Both the position numbers and the translations under genes were made by a program. From Galbula dea (lineage: Eukaryota > Chordata > Aves > Piciformes > Galbulidae): a DNA stretch of 64,000 nucleotides. The notes beneath the pieces are model-generated. The model was not told where the DNA came from. It worked only from the letters and a program-made list of their open reading frames with translations, and searched no databases. Shown piece by piece: positions 47,768-60,400 of this stretch (its first letter is position 1; the number at the start of each line of letters is the position of its first letter). The stretch lies in assembly GCA_013399015.1 (NCBI GenBank), contig VWZX01009114.1, positions 699,303 through 763,302 of the forward strand, written 5' to 3'.

Positions 47768-50700
47768 CTGGAAAACACAGATATATGACAGTTAATTTTC
47801 ATATGAAATAATTCCTTCAGATGTCTAATTTTTGTTAGGTTGCCTTAAAACCCTACACAACCAGAGAGCAATTTTTTAGAGTGACAGAGAAAACAGGAAT
47901 GTTAAAAGAGGATATTCACACAGAATAACTTTAGCCTAGGAGTCTTAGTATTAGTATGCAAAACACCTAGCATTTCTGAGTACTTCACATATCTTAGATT
48001 TGAAAGATGAACATGAAATATTTTTTCTAAATTACTGTGTTCTGAAACAACTCTGGGAAAAACAGTCTGCAGATCCCTATGACTAAATCATTAAAAATGC
48101 CTGCAAGAAGCAGGATAAGAGACAAACAAATTGAAAATAATCTTGAAAATGCTGTAGTGTCCTTACATGCATTAGTAGGACTTTAGCATTATGAATAGTG
48201 TGATAAATGGATCCTTCCTCAGTAGGAGAGAAAGTGAGATCCAAAACCAAGCAATACAAGTTTTCAGATGTGTGCAAAGACTGACATGGAAGATTAGATT
48301 TTGGGTCACAGTATTTTGAGAAATAAATCATCTCTCCACATTCTGTTTCAAATGAAACATCACTGCATCCAGTCCTAACTGGTGTATGTGAAGGCAACTG
48401 CAATTTAAATGACAGAGAATCACAATAAGATAGCTTTAAATATTTGATGAAATCAACTCTTACACTGTGGGTTGCTATTTACTTTTGATCTGAACACAGG
48501 ACAAGAAATGATGATTGATATCAAGCCAGAAATCGATTTAAAAGCAATAAATCTTCCTCTCAATTATGCTATGTGTACTCAGGAATACATTACCATAAGT
48601 TACCTTTATCTCAGGATGCAGGAAAGGATTAAACATTATGAAGTTACATTTCCAGACAGGACAAATTAATAAATGCTTAGAAGTTAAGTAAGTGCTCAGA
48701 CCTCAAAAAACAAACAAGGCACTACAAGGCAAGAAAGTTGAGAAACTTAGCTTATATTTACAGTAAATAGGGATGTATAACTAATCAGACCAAGCAGCAA
48801 GATTTGCTGGTCAGATACACTGAGAATTCTTATTTAAGGCTTAGGTTCTTTGGTGGCAAACTGTATTTGCCATCTTATGCCATCACATTGTTATTATTTT
48901 AAGTCTCTTATCTTCCTATCTACACTCTAGCTAGTACACCACAAACATTAATTGTCTGGAGCAACAATTACCGATGCAGCACAAGCACAAATCTGGGTAT
49001 GTATAACCCTTTTTCTTTCCTTGTTTCTTATAAGACATATACTTACATTTTTAATGACTTCAAAGATCTTCAAGGTGACCCTGAATACTATTGCTCTGTA
49101 TCTTGGAGCACTGATGTAATTAAGAAAGCTTGTTCACAAGATTATTCCAGACTTGAGAACTGTATCATGTAAATTATCAGCACACAGGAAATTTCCTGAA
49201 AGCCAAATTACAAAAGCCTCAAATAAGTTTGATATTTTAGAAAGAAAATTTCTAAAATACATTCTTGCTTTATATTTTAGAAGTTCACTTTAAAGATGGT
49301 ATCATGGAACAGGAACTACATCTAGGATGCTGAACTTGTCTGCCCAGCACCACGATCTGGATTCATTCATCCTAATTTCAAAGCCTAATTCCTTAGTAGT
49401 TCCCTATGTGAAAAATGATAAGCACTTCCAAAGGGTAACTCAAGTACCTATGACCTGTGGCACGACAGTGATCCAACCCTCTGCCTTATCACTGGACAGG
49501 GAACATTAGCATTGACAACAAAGTCTCATCTAGAGTGACAGCTGATATGTCCATCCAGCTGTAACTGAAAAGCAGAGCTTTTGATCCCTGAAAAGCAGAA
49601 AGAATGAATGGCTCTCACAGACAAGAAAACTAGAAGTTCCCCTGCTCCAGCAGAGCCAAGTTTCCAGAAGTTTCTATGCCTGTGGTTCCCACCTTTCCTG
49701 AGCTTTCAGCTTGACACTTCTGAAAAACCTTTATTTTGTAGCAGAATTATAACCAGACTGATTCTGAAGCAACTCATGCTGTTCCTTCTCCTGGAGAAGC
49801 GCTGTGGCTGAGATTAAGTGGAGAGACAAGGAAAAGGTTAACTTTGCACCTTGTTTGTTCGTTATATGCCAACAGCAATGAAGAACCACATCATATAAAA
49901 AAGCATTGGTATCAAGTACCAACTTCATTACTGAAACTAGCTAGCAGATGTACTGAGAGCAGCATGGCCATGTCAGCATGGAATTCAACTCCTGCCCAGG
50001 TACCTATCCCAGCTCTCTGTCTGTGAAGGTCTGCAGTGCCAGCACTGCAATTACATGAACCAACTAGTATAGACCAGTAAGTTCATGCCACAAGACCTGC
50101 TGTCACCTCCTGCCTATCACATGAGTCAGCCTGGGCTACCAATAATTACTTGGAGAATGACTCAGCTGAAGTATAGGGCAAGCTAACAACATCTGGGCAA
50201 GAGATGAGACCTCGGAATCATTAGGGATGGTAGCGGATCACTAAGCTGCCTTGGATTCATATCAGGTATGCTCCAACCAAACTGCTGCATCCCATTAGGG
50301 ACTGGTTTTAGTAAGCTGGTGGCAATAACACTGGTAAGCAGCAGCAGCAGACTTCAGTAGGCAAGCTGGAGATCTAACAGACTGAGACCACAGAATGCTT
50401 TTATAACACAAATGTCAAAGCATACTGCAAACAATAATAGAGGTCTTCAACATTTAAGAGACTTTAAAACTTATCTCCTTGAGCCTCTGGCAACCTTAAG
50501 ACTCCAGAACTGCTGACCTTTATCCAATGCCAAAGAAACAATGAAAATTGAAGAAGTAGCTAGTAAAACCTACAATTAATGACTGCAGGACTTTGTTTCT
50601 GAAAAATGTAAAATGCATTTTATAACACTGTACCATAAATATATTTCTTACTAAAGCCTTTGCATGCCTAGCTCACAGCCTACACTTTCAATTGTTTAAT

Positions 50701-52217
50701 AAAGTCTTAGAGCTTACTGCATTCTACTGCATCATGACTGGAACTTGTCTAAGAGTCTCTACAAAAGCTAGAGAGATAGTGAAAAAACCCTGGGTATAGT
50801 ATGCCAGGTATTTAAAATACACATACATCTTCAGAATAGAATCTGTAACTCACCTTCAATAGCCATCAACTTCTGAGAACCTTAATGCACCAAATCACCT
50901 GCACTTCTTTAAAGGACAAAAGACATCCACAAAGTACCACCTGTTTTGTTGCCAGGCACTCAAATGCACTTTTTAACCAGCAGTGTGTTCTGCTTTAAAG
51001 CACTACTCAGGGTAACAGCAATGCTCTCTGGAGGATGATGCCGATTCTAACAGACAACTAAGAATTGCCTCATCCTGGTTTAGGTAATGCAATGATGTCA
51101 TGTTCCCTCAAGCAGAATACATACTTCCCCATAGGGGAGAATGATCTCATGCTGCTAGGGATTGGAGGAAAAAAAATCAGGACAATGCATTAAGAATTTA
51201 ATCAAAAATTGTTATTCTGCTCCTTGATGTTCTTTTCTCTGAAAGCTCAGGTAAGACAAGCTTTAAGTGTAAGGAAACTTAAAAAAACAAGTAGTTCAGA
51301 TGAGCAGCAGCATTCTTCTAATCTTGCAGAAGCTTATTTTACAGTATTTTATCTGAAAAAAATATTCTTTTAAAAACCCTATGAAACACAGACAGCAAAT
51401 ATAAAGATGATACTACAATGATCTTTACAGGTACTAAGCAGTGAAAAATAAAAGGGGGGGTTCAAAATGGTCTAAGACTATGCTCAGCAAGCTACCAAAA
51501 ATGGCCAAAGTCTCTTTGTATAGCAATAAAAGCAAAAAAATATTTAGCCTTATATAAATACAGTTGTTCCAATGCTTTTCTTCTGACAGGAAAATGATTC
51601 AAAAAACCCAGTGTTCTTAACTCCATTCCAGCCTGGATTTACTTATTCTGCCAGAACCTCATGAAAATAAATTCACATCACCATATTATCACCACTGCCA
51701 TAAAAACCATCAGGTTTCTTTTTAAAGCAGTATTTATTTTAATTGTGATCCAACAAGAGAAACTAATGGTATAATGACAAAAATAATACCAAAGCTTGTC
51801 AAGACAGGGAAGGAAGCAAACAACTGAATTATCTCTAGTTACCAATTGTATCTTGAAATATGCAGACCACAGGAGACAACACATGTTCAGTATATGCCAG
51901 CTGCTACAAAGCAATGATTAGATTAAAATACATGTCCAAAACAGAAACCAGTATTGTAAAACATGTCCTTACAGATTAGAAGATGGCAGTTTTCCACCTC
52001 ACATGACTGCAAGAGAAAACGTCAAGCATTCAAAGAAGGTATTTTATGTGCATATGTATGTGCATGGCACATTGTGATACTAATGCAGACTTGCAAATTA
52101 AGATTTTTCCATTCCACAATGTATAATGATAACCAATAATGATCTAACTAATAACAGAAAGAAAATATAGATGCTGACTGTATGAAAAAACTAAAAACAT
52201 TTGAAACATACCATTAT

Positions 52218-52480
52218 CATACAGAATCACAGAATGTTAGGAGTTGGAAGGGACCTCAAAAGATCATCTAGTCCAACCCCCCTGCCACAGCAGGATTCCC
52301 TAGACCAGGTCACACAGAAGCATGTCCAGATGGGTTTTGAATCTCTCCAGAGAGGGAAACTCCACAACCTCTCTGGGCAGTCTGTGCCAGTGCTCTGGCA
52401 CCTCAACTGGGGAAACATTTTTTCTTGTATTCACACAGAACCTCCTATGCTTCAGCTTACAGCCACTGCCCCTTTTCTTA
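52218..52480 (-). mobile_element. CR1 LINE 3' fragment, minus orientation
   Basis: The left edge has the reversed CR1 terminus: CAGAATCACAGAATGTTAGG, then AGTTGGAAGGGACCTCAAA, GATCATCTAGTCCAACCCCC and CTGCC. It continues through GGGTTTTGAATCTCTCCAGA, CCACAACCTCTCTGGGCAG and CTGTGCCAGTGCTCTGGCAC to the TTCAGCTTACAGCCACTGCC segment. It is relatively well preserved. Noncoding. Confidence 0.92.
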
Positions 52481-53243
52481 CATTTGCTGCGTGGCATTAT
52501 CCCGCTATTAAACACCACTACCACTAATGGGAGCATGCCAACACTGTGATAGCCCTTCACATTACTCTTCATGTGGATATCCTTGTTGGAAAGCACACAC
52601 ACTGGGCCAGCACTCTGATCTTCCAAAAGAAAAGACTTTTAGTTAGTCAGAATTAATCTCCAAAATCAGCAAGACCTTAACTTACTCTGAGAGTAGATGC
52701 AACCTTTCCTTTTTCTTCACCTGTACCTATTAACCACATCACCAATGTAACAAATACTAAGGAACCCGAAAAGACTATCAAGGGCAAGGTGTGTTATTTT
52801 CAAACGTAACAGAAAGTACAATAAGCAGATCATTAAAGAGCATTACCAGTTTGAAGGTAAAAGACTAGATTAACAGCACTATCCTTCAACCCAGCAGGGA
52901 ACAGATTGACCACACCTTGGGCAGGGCCTTATACGTGCTATAGAAGGCCACTCAGTGTCTGTGAGAGCCTCAAACATGCTTTCCCTGCTCCAGGAGGATC
53001 AGTACAATAGAGGCAATCGTCCCTGCCACCGCCTCTGTGACCCTGATCTCGGATGATGCCTCTCAGCTATCGCACACTCACTCTCCTCTAGCAGCCGGGT
53101 CGCTGTAAAGCCGTTTGCCAGATGAGGTTTCACCCTCTGTATCCAAAGCTTTATTTTGGCAGATCCAAAAGCAGTTCCAGGCTCTATGTTTCCAGTCAAA
53201 CAGGCTATCGGAGGGACGCCAGAAAGCAGTTGAAAATTACCTT

Positions 53244-53262
53244 CCCCCCCCCCTTTTTTTTT
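53244..53262. repeat. C10T9 homopolymer pair
   Basis: Ten C then nine T at the edge of the promoter island. Confidence 0.8.
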
Positions 53263-53869
53263 CCTCTTTTGTTTGGTCGGCTTATCCACAAAGGCTTAAA
53301 TTAGCAAACAGTCTGCCTCAAGCTTCTGAAAAACTAAGATAATTTAGTAGCTCATCCTCTCGCCCCCAACCCGCGCTCTCCCTCCGGGGAGGCAAAACTG
53401 GCGAGCGCTAGGACTGCACCACGGCCCGTCCCCTCCCGCCGGGCCTGTGGGTAAAAGGCACTGCGACGGGCGGAGCGATTACACCCGCCCCCAACAACCA
53501 ACAGGCCCATAGGCAGGCGGGGAGCAGGAAGGCGGCGCTGAGCCGGACCCGCTCTGGGCGGACTGCAGCTCCCCTCCTGGCCCAAGTGTGGGGAGGCTCC
53601 CGCTCCCCTCAGCCGGCTCCGTACGAGAGAGACGCTGGAGGCCAACCCCGCCAGACTGAGGCCCTGCGGGGCCGGAGAGCCACAGCCTGGCTCCTGGCTT
53701 GCGGCACCAGACAGCACTACCCTATCCCTATCCCGCCCCCACCCCCACCTCTTTGTTCGGCCGCTCCACCGACTCTTCGCTCCCCCCTGTTATCCCCAGA
53801 GCTCGACGCGGCAACGAGAGCTACCCGCAGAGTCCACCTCCTCACGGCCCCTTAGGCTCCTCCCCGCGC

Positions 53870-53888
53870 GGGGCGGGACACCCGCCCC
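53870..53888. promoter_or_regulatory. Inverted pair of GC boxes (SP/KLF-type sites)
   Basis: GGGGCGGG-ACA-CCCGCCCC is a perfect 8-base inverted repeat with a 3-base centre, so an SP-type GC box faces each way. It is followed 20 bases later by a CCAAT box in the plus orientation. The symmetry suits a promoter firing in both directions, though function is inferred only. Confidence 0.6.
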
Positions 53889-53908
53889 ACGGGCACGTAG
53901 TTCGAGGG

Positions 53909-53913
53909 CCAAT
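53909..53913 (+). promoter_or_regulatory. CCAAT box
   Basis: GGGCCAATGG context, the usual extended NF-Y-type match. It is oriented toward PRIMPOL. NF-Y sites work in either orientation and are common in bidirectional CpG-island promoters. Confidence 0.5.
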
Positions 53914-53937
53914 GGCGGCAGTCCGCGGGTTTTGGCG

Positions 53938-56900
53938 GTGAGTTGGTGTTAGTGGAGGTTGTCTTCTGCCTAGCCTTCATGGCAGCTCCCGGCTCTGAGG
54001 CGAGGCGACGTGATGCTGAGCTGAGCGTCATGGCTGAGGAGGCGCATGGGGCAGCTATCTGCCTTCTCTCCCTTCCTTTTCTCTCGGCTTTCCGGGCATC
54101 ACTGTGCTATCGTTACTCCCGCCGGTCCCCAGCTTCCTGCTGCGGGCCCTGGGCCGGACCGGGCCTCTCGGGTCTGCTCTTCACATGGGGGAAACAGCAG
54201 CCGCGCCTCTCGACTGCCGTTCCAGCCCGGTTACCCCCGTCCTCGCGTGTCGGGATGCCCACGGAACCCGTAGGCGGGTTTGGGTGCTGAGCCTGTTGCA
54301 GCTGCACCAGAGCCACGCGTTATGCTGCTCATAGTGCTGTTAAGTTTGACTTGATGTAACCCCAACCTTGATGGTTCTTGTCTTTTTAGTTCCTCTGCGT
54401 GCTGAAAAAAATCTGCTTTTCTGACAGTATGGTGGTTTATAAAGATAACTGTCCTCTTAAGTAATTTGTGGGGATGATTACTAGATGAGAGGTTATGTTT
54501 CAAATTTCAGCGAGCTAGATAAGGACAGATGTACTGGACTGCATCAGATCAGGACCTTCCAGTTATGGCAAAGTTTATCTCCCACCATTTCAGGATAAAA
54601 GCTTGGAAGTCATATAGCTGGTTGACAAATGTAATCTGAATATACCTGCCCACCAGCGTCCTACTGCCTCGGTGTTCAGCCTTGCACAATAGCTGTCAGA
54701 AGCGGAAGGCTAGTTTCAGCTTCATCAGCTTTCAGGTCAGTTAGTTTCAGATTTGTACTTTGACCTTCAGTTGCAGGAGTCAGAGTAAGTTAAACATTAG
54801 AAACTTCAGTTTTCCAGCTTCTCACAACTGGCTGTAGCTGACTTTCTTAGGTCTTATCACCAGGTCTAATATCCTGCATTTTGTACCAAATTCCTTGAAT
54901 CTTATTTACAGAAGGTACTTGTCCTATTAGGAGTGCAAGATGAAAAGGTGGTGTGCCTTTGTATTGTTGAGGGAAGATGAGTAATGTTTGTCATATGCTG
55001 CAGTTCAGATCAATGTAAGGATAGCTAAGCTAATTTTGCTAATGGTGAGAAATTTTGCAGTAGAGAGAAAGTTATTTAATATGTTCTTCTAATGCTGAAT
55101 CAGTAGCTGGAAGAAAATCTGATGTATTTCTTAGTGTTGAGGAGCTTAAATTCTACCGTAGAGCTGTGTTGCATGGTAGACACTGGACAGGAAACCAATG
55201 TAATTACATTGAGTATCAGTTGATTTGCTTGTCTAAGCTTCATTTCTCAGCAGGTGCAGAGTGTGTTTTGTCATAAGTGTTACAGATTTTCAAGCTTTTT
55301 TCTTTTTTGACTAAAATGATGAAATCATGTGTTTATGTTTGTGTTTCCTCTGTAGCATGAGGAAGAAAATTACCGTTTTTGAAATGTCTGTTTGAAAAAG
55401 AATTAAAAAAGAAAAAAGAAGTAGCCTTCCATCAAAAGGGAAAGATGAAAAAGCAAATTCTTTAAGTTATCTTCCAGGAGATACATTTGAAGTCCAAATA
55501 TGTTGACAAAATTTCTGGCCAGTAAAATAAGTATTCCCCTTAATTCTGGGGGAAGATGAAGTGGGAATTTTCCAGTAAACTTAGAAGGCTAGCCTGTAGT
55601 CACACCTAGTCTGCAGGTATAAGTTGTACATGCTCTAAATAGATATCTTGTGTTGGGTTGATACAGGAACTGAAGTTACCTTGAAAAGATCTTACATGTT
55701 AGGCTCCTGGGAATCTGAGAGTGAGCAGCAAGAACAGTGACAGATCCCACTTTAAAGTAAGGGTCATCAGCCTTATCCCACGTTCAGATAGCCTCCCAGC
55801 TGTGTTTCTGCAAAAATGTGTCCTGGTCTAACTAGGAAACTATAAATGAATAGAGAATTATGGCAATTGTCCTTTGCTTCCCTTCTTTTTACTGGTCACA
55901 TTGTGGGGAAGTGCTGATACAGGGAGTGTCTTTTGCACCCAGGGAGTGTATTTTGCACCCAGTTAATTTGCCACAGTCAACAGCATCAAAATGAAACTGA
56001 AGGATTTGCTAGCACTTCTGAGAAACACTGATTGCTGTCTATAATCTCATTTTTCATTGCCAAAGAAGACATTAATTGCAAGAGAAGGAAGTGAGTAGAG
56101 GAAATTCACAGATCAGGAGACTGACAAGGTCTGTGAGATAAGTCTGACCCCTGTAAGAGAAAAACACTCTGTTATTTAGATTTGACATAGGCACTAAACT
56201 ATCAGAACACAGGCAGACTTAGACCTGCCATGGGCAGAAATGTAGGTGTCCAGGAACCATTCCTGTGCCAAACTTGGATGGGGAATTCAGAACCCACAGG
56301 AATATTTAAATACTTAAACACAATATGGATCCAGATTGTTGAATATTTAGTTTCATTTTTATCTTTCATTGGAACTGGGAGGTTGTTTTGAGAACTGGGC
56401 AGAACAAAAAGATATAGCTGTATATCACAGTTTCTTAGCAATGCTCATGACCAATTTGCAGGTGTTCAGAAGGCAATGAATATTCCCAGAAAGAAAGTTA
56501 AAGTTACAAAGAATTATACATCTGTTAATATGTGTTTATGCTTTACTATATTACTTGATAGCATTTGGCTTGCTTTATGTAACTAGAGGTTTAAAGGTTG
56601 CCAGATAGCAAGGATTGTTGCATCACATGTAGTTTGTTGAAGAGACTTAAGATTGCTATGTAAATTTGCAAGAAAGTACAAGAGACTTTAAAGCAGGTGG
56701 AAGTATTACTGATCAATGGCAAAGGTGTGCAGTGGAGAATGGAGAAATGCAAATGAGAGTTTGGATTTCAGCTCTTTGAGATACAGAGCTCAGACCTAAA
56801 GTTACTGAACTCTTAATTTTTCTCAGGAAGTCAAGTGCTGCACTGTCCATACAAGTTAGTTATCTCAGTTTTCTCCAACCATACAGCAGAAATTATAGTA

Positions 56901-57266
56901 TTTTTTCATTCTTTACTGATGTTGTCTGTCTAGTTAATAGTTTGTATACGTTTTGAGGGGGAATGTAACACCATTCACAAACAAAAATGAAACTCCCTAG
57001 GCCTTCCCTTATAGTGTCTATTCTGTTGTGTTTATCTTTAGTAGCATTAATAGGAAGATCTTTTACTTCCAAAACTGTGTGGAAAGACTTAGTGTTAAAA
57101 TGAGTATTGCAGCCAGGTTGGTGTTGATTTGGACTATTGGCTTCTCTCAGTTAATAAATAAAAGTGCACTCAACAAAACTGCAAAAACAGTGATGAGTAT
57201 TGGATGTATGAAAATTGAGTCACAAGCAGAAATGGATACTGATTTGACTACTTGTCATTGCTTTAG
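53938..57266 (+). other. PRIMPOL: PRIMPOL intron 1 (5' limit provisional)
   Basis: Runs from the predicted donor GGCG|GTGAGT to the acceptor CTTTAG before the start-codon exon. The first 350 bases remain in the CpG island. If transcription starts downstream of this donor, the true exon 1 lies further right. A 20-base tandem duplication near 55.92 kb is the only repeat noticed. Confidence 0.5.
55921..55960. repeat. 20-base tandem duplication in PRIMPOL intron 1
   Basis: Two adjacent copies of AGGGAGTGTCTTTTGCACCC, the second with A in place of C at position 10. Confidence 0.9.
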
Positions 57267-57451
57267 GACAAATGAAGAGAAAATGGGAAGAAAGACTGAA
57301 GAGAGTAGAAGAACTAGCATCTCACTATGAAAGAAACCCTCTTCCCCCAGTTTATAGACCAAAACTGTCCAAACCTTTTCAGCCATCCTCTGTTTGGAAA
57401 ATATTTTGTCGACAAGCTGAAGCTTTCAATTATGTCAAAACCTGCAAGGAG
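57267..57451 (+). CDS. PRIMPOL: PRIMPOL start-codon exon
   Basis: The acceptor TGCTTTAG is followed by five noncoding bases, then ATG at 57272. It encodes 60 residues ending NYVKTCKE, the same length as the human first coding exon. The donor is GAG|GTAAAT. The stretch SHYERNPLPPVYRPKLSKP corresponds to the human SHYERKPLSSVYRPRLSKP. Confidence 0.95.
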
Positions 57452-60400
57452 GTAAATTATTTGTTAGGTGAATGTCTCCATTCTTTAGGTACTTTGAAGG
57501 TTGAACTTAAAAACCTGTTCGACGGTAAAGTTGTTACCAGATTGCAAGATATTTATTTTCTTCTTTTTTTTTTCTCTTTACTTTTTCCTATTCCTAAAGC
57601 AGCAAGTATTTTTCTTGCCTTTGTAGGAGACCATGGTACACTGAAAGTAGCTCTAAGAAGTACTAATTGTAGCAAACAAATTGATGTGATGTTAACCTCT
57701 GACAGTAAAAATGCTTTTTGGTAACATTGTAGTGATAGATTTCTTCTTTCTGAAGATGACCACGCTGTCAGGGTTGGCAGGAGAATGGGAAGTTAGCAAG
57801 AGTAGAGGAGGAAAAAACTGAGGAAGAGACAAAATAAAAGGACCACAACTCTCCCACAAGTTCAAATGATAAGTGATGAGCCAAATAAATATTATGCAAA
57901 ATGTATCCTCTGTTTTCAGTTTAACACTTTTCAAATTGATTGCTGCTTATGAAGAAATAACCAGGTTTTTCTCCATGCTATTTTAGGTGTTTCAGTAACC
58001 TTAACAGTGTTTTCCAAAATGCACTCTCATTGGCTTGGCAGTAGGGTTTTTGAATTAAAATAACATGGAGTCTAAAGAATATTTGCTCTAAAGCTGTATG
58101 CTGCCCTCATGTCCAGGAAGCTGTTCCTTTCAGGAGATTGCTTCTCTTCCTGTTAGATACACTTGCCACTGATCAGAAAAAGGAAGACTTTACAGGGAAA
58201 GCAGAGGTTACATTAATGCACATTAAAGAAAAACTTCACATTTTTATTCATGTATCTGAAATAAGAATGATGTCCTTAATTAGAAACAGATGCTACTTAG
58301 CTTGAGAAAGGATAAGCAATCTACTTACAGTTTTCTAGTATTTACTAAGATTTAGTCATTAAGAAATCAATGTCAAATACAAACTTAGAAGACCTTAACT
58401 GGTTCTCTTGAATAAAAAAAGTCAATGTTTTTATTTTTAAAGGATGTTCATGTATTTGCCTTAGAAAAGAATGCACAAAGTGGACAGAGGTTTTACCTTG
58501 TGACAACATATAAAGAGCTTTGGTTTTATTACATGTGAGTATTTGAAGAGGTACCCTGTATTGTTACCACAAAGTAGTTGTGTACTGTTATATAGGAACA
58601 GGATGTAGTGTTACCTAGTAATAGCTATTACTAGCTAATACTGGATACTGGGCAAAATCTTCATAAGGACAAACCAATCTATTCTACACTGGCTTTCAAC
58701 TTCTTTTTGAATTGCAGTCCTGACAGTATTTCCTGTTAATTAAGGATCCTATCTACTAAACTTAAATAGCAGTAGATTTGCTTTTGCTGTCAGCTGTCCT
58801 AGGGGATCAGACCAGCACAAACTTGTTTTTGTGAGTAGTCATCTATCAGCGTAAATGGGCATTCATATACAGTGTGTATTGTAAGACTTGGGGGCATGGG
58901 GAGAAGAATACCTTACACACTTACATTCTCAGCCAGACAAGTATCTTTGATATTTGATGCTGAAGTTAGTTGCAGGGGTTTTTTTCAAAGCGGGATAGGG
59001 CTGCTACTTTTTAAAATATGGGTGGTTGATTGAAAAATAACATAATTATTTAGGACTTGTGGGATTCTTCTTTGCAACTGATCAGTATTTATAGTGTTTA
59101 TCCTGAGAGGTTGTGATTTGGGTTTGTTTTTCTTTAGCAAAGGTTATAAAACAAGTCTTATGCATTGCTATGAAGTAATTCCTGAAAAAGATGTTTGCAA
59201 ACTTTATTTTGATTTGGAGTTCTACAAACAAGCAAATCCTGCTGCAGATGGCAAGACTATGGTTGCAAAGTTAATTGAGGTAAACTGGAGCCAAGTCATA
59301 TTGTAGATTAATACAAATGTGTTGTTGATTTAATATGAAACCAAAGTATTTACTGCTTATTGTGATTATTCTGTAGTAAAATGAAAAAGAATTATAGACC
59401 TAGGGGTTATTTTTAACGAAGTAAAAAGTACGGGTTTAATTAAAGCAAAGGTTCTCTTCTTTAACTGAAAGGAAGAAATAGAGAACAATGGCTGTTGGAA
59501 TGCTTGTATTCACTTTAGGTTTGCTGTTGCAGATTGTTTTATGTGCCTTACCATTTCAGAGCTGTAAAACTGAAGGAATACTTAGGTATTCTTCAGAGTA
59601 GCATCAATAAAAGTTCAATTTAAATATTCCTCAGTTCATTTCCTTTGCCAGCTGGTGCAGTCATATATAAAGACTGATAAATCCCTTCTGATTTTAGGTG
59701 TCTTCAGATGGCAGCTCATTATAGTTGAGTTAAATGATAATGTGACTGCACTAATCAATTTGGTACCTAAAGTTAAATACCTTTGCTAATTACCAACTTT
59801 ATTATGTAGTGCAAATTTCAATTTTACTGTGAATTTGGTTGGGAAATGAGCTCCACTGCAAATTCAATGACAGAGGTGGAAAACAAGGTAGTTTTTTAGA
59901 AGAGTATCTTCTCTTCCAATAAAATCTCTGAGTGGCCATTTATTTGTGAGGCTTCTGATGCTTCCATGTCCCTAGCTAGAAAGCAAAGAACCCTTCATTG
60001 ATAGAGAATCTGGAGGGGTTTACTCCATTGTGAATCCATTCTGAAATCTAGAGATTTCTCAGGTTAAGAAGAGAAATTTGGATTTGCTGTGGGTGGAAGG
60101 GGGGACAGATCTGAGATGCTAAACTCCTAAGCTTCCATCCCCTTAAGTTCCAAGTCAGTTCTAAACTTGAGTAATCTTTTGTTTTCTGCCTAGGTAGTGT
60201 TCATTGTGTCATACCAATCCATTTGCTAAATCATAAGAGCAAACTAGCATACCAGCATTTTGTCATATGATGGCCTCTATCTTTCATTCTAGGTAAACCT
60301 GCATTACAAACATTGTCACTGTGGGTGTGAACTGCTTTGTGGTGGAAAAAACTAATTCATTTAGTCTTTGACCTGAAAAACTGCTCAGCTTATCACTGTT

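Larger units (their letters stand above)
47768..53340 (-). other. CASP3: CASP3 intron 1 (upstream limit approximate)
   Basis: About 5.6 kb between the start-codon exon and the promoter island. It contains one CR1 3' fragment in the same orientation as CASP3 near 52.2 kb and a C10T9 tract near 53.25 kb. No other exon or RNA gene was recognised. The noncoding exon 1 of CASP3 could not be placed. Minus-strand donors such as GGGCC|GTGAGG near 53845 and GAAG|GTAATT near 53240 are candidates only. Confidence 0.7.
53340..54300. promoter_or_regulatory. CpG island: shared bidirectional promoter of CASP3 and PRIMPOL
   Basis: CpG-dense block of about 1 kb lying between the CASP3 start-codon exon (minus strand, to the left) and the PRIMPOL start-codon exon (plus strand, to the right). 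The two genes are head-to-head with closely spaced promoters in human, and nothing else here could supply a promoter for either. It includes GC boxes at 53870-53888, a CCAAT box at 53909-53913 and a strong plus-strand donor GGCG|GTGAGT at 53938. No TATA box is evident. Both transcription start sites remain unplaced. Confidence 0.82.

Noticed and set aside
53241..53260. CASP3 exon 1 donor GAAG|GTAATT
   Set aside because: The preceding exon sequence would be an A9G10 homopolymer pair, and other donors in the island are at least as good. Left unplaced.
53943..54290. 115-codon open frame in the CASP3-PRIMPOL CpG island
   Set aside because: GC-rich islands have few stop codons, the other frames are equally open, and there is no similarity to either gene.
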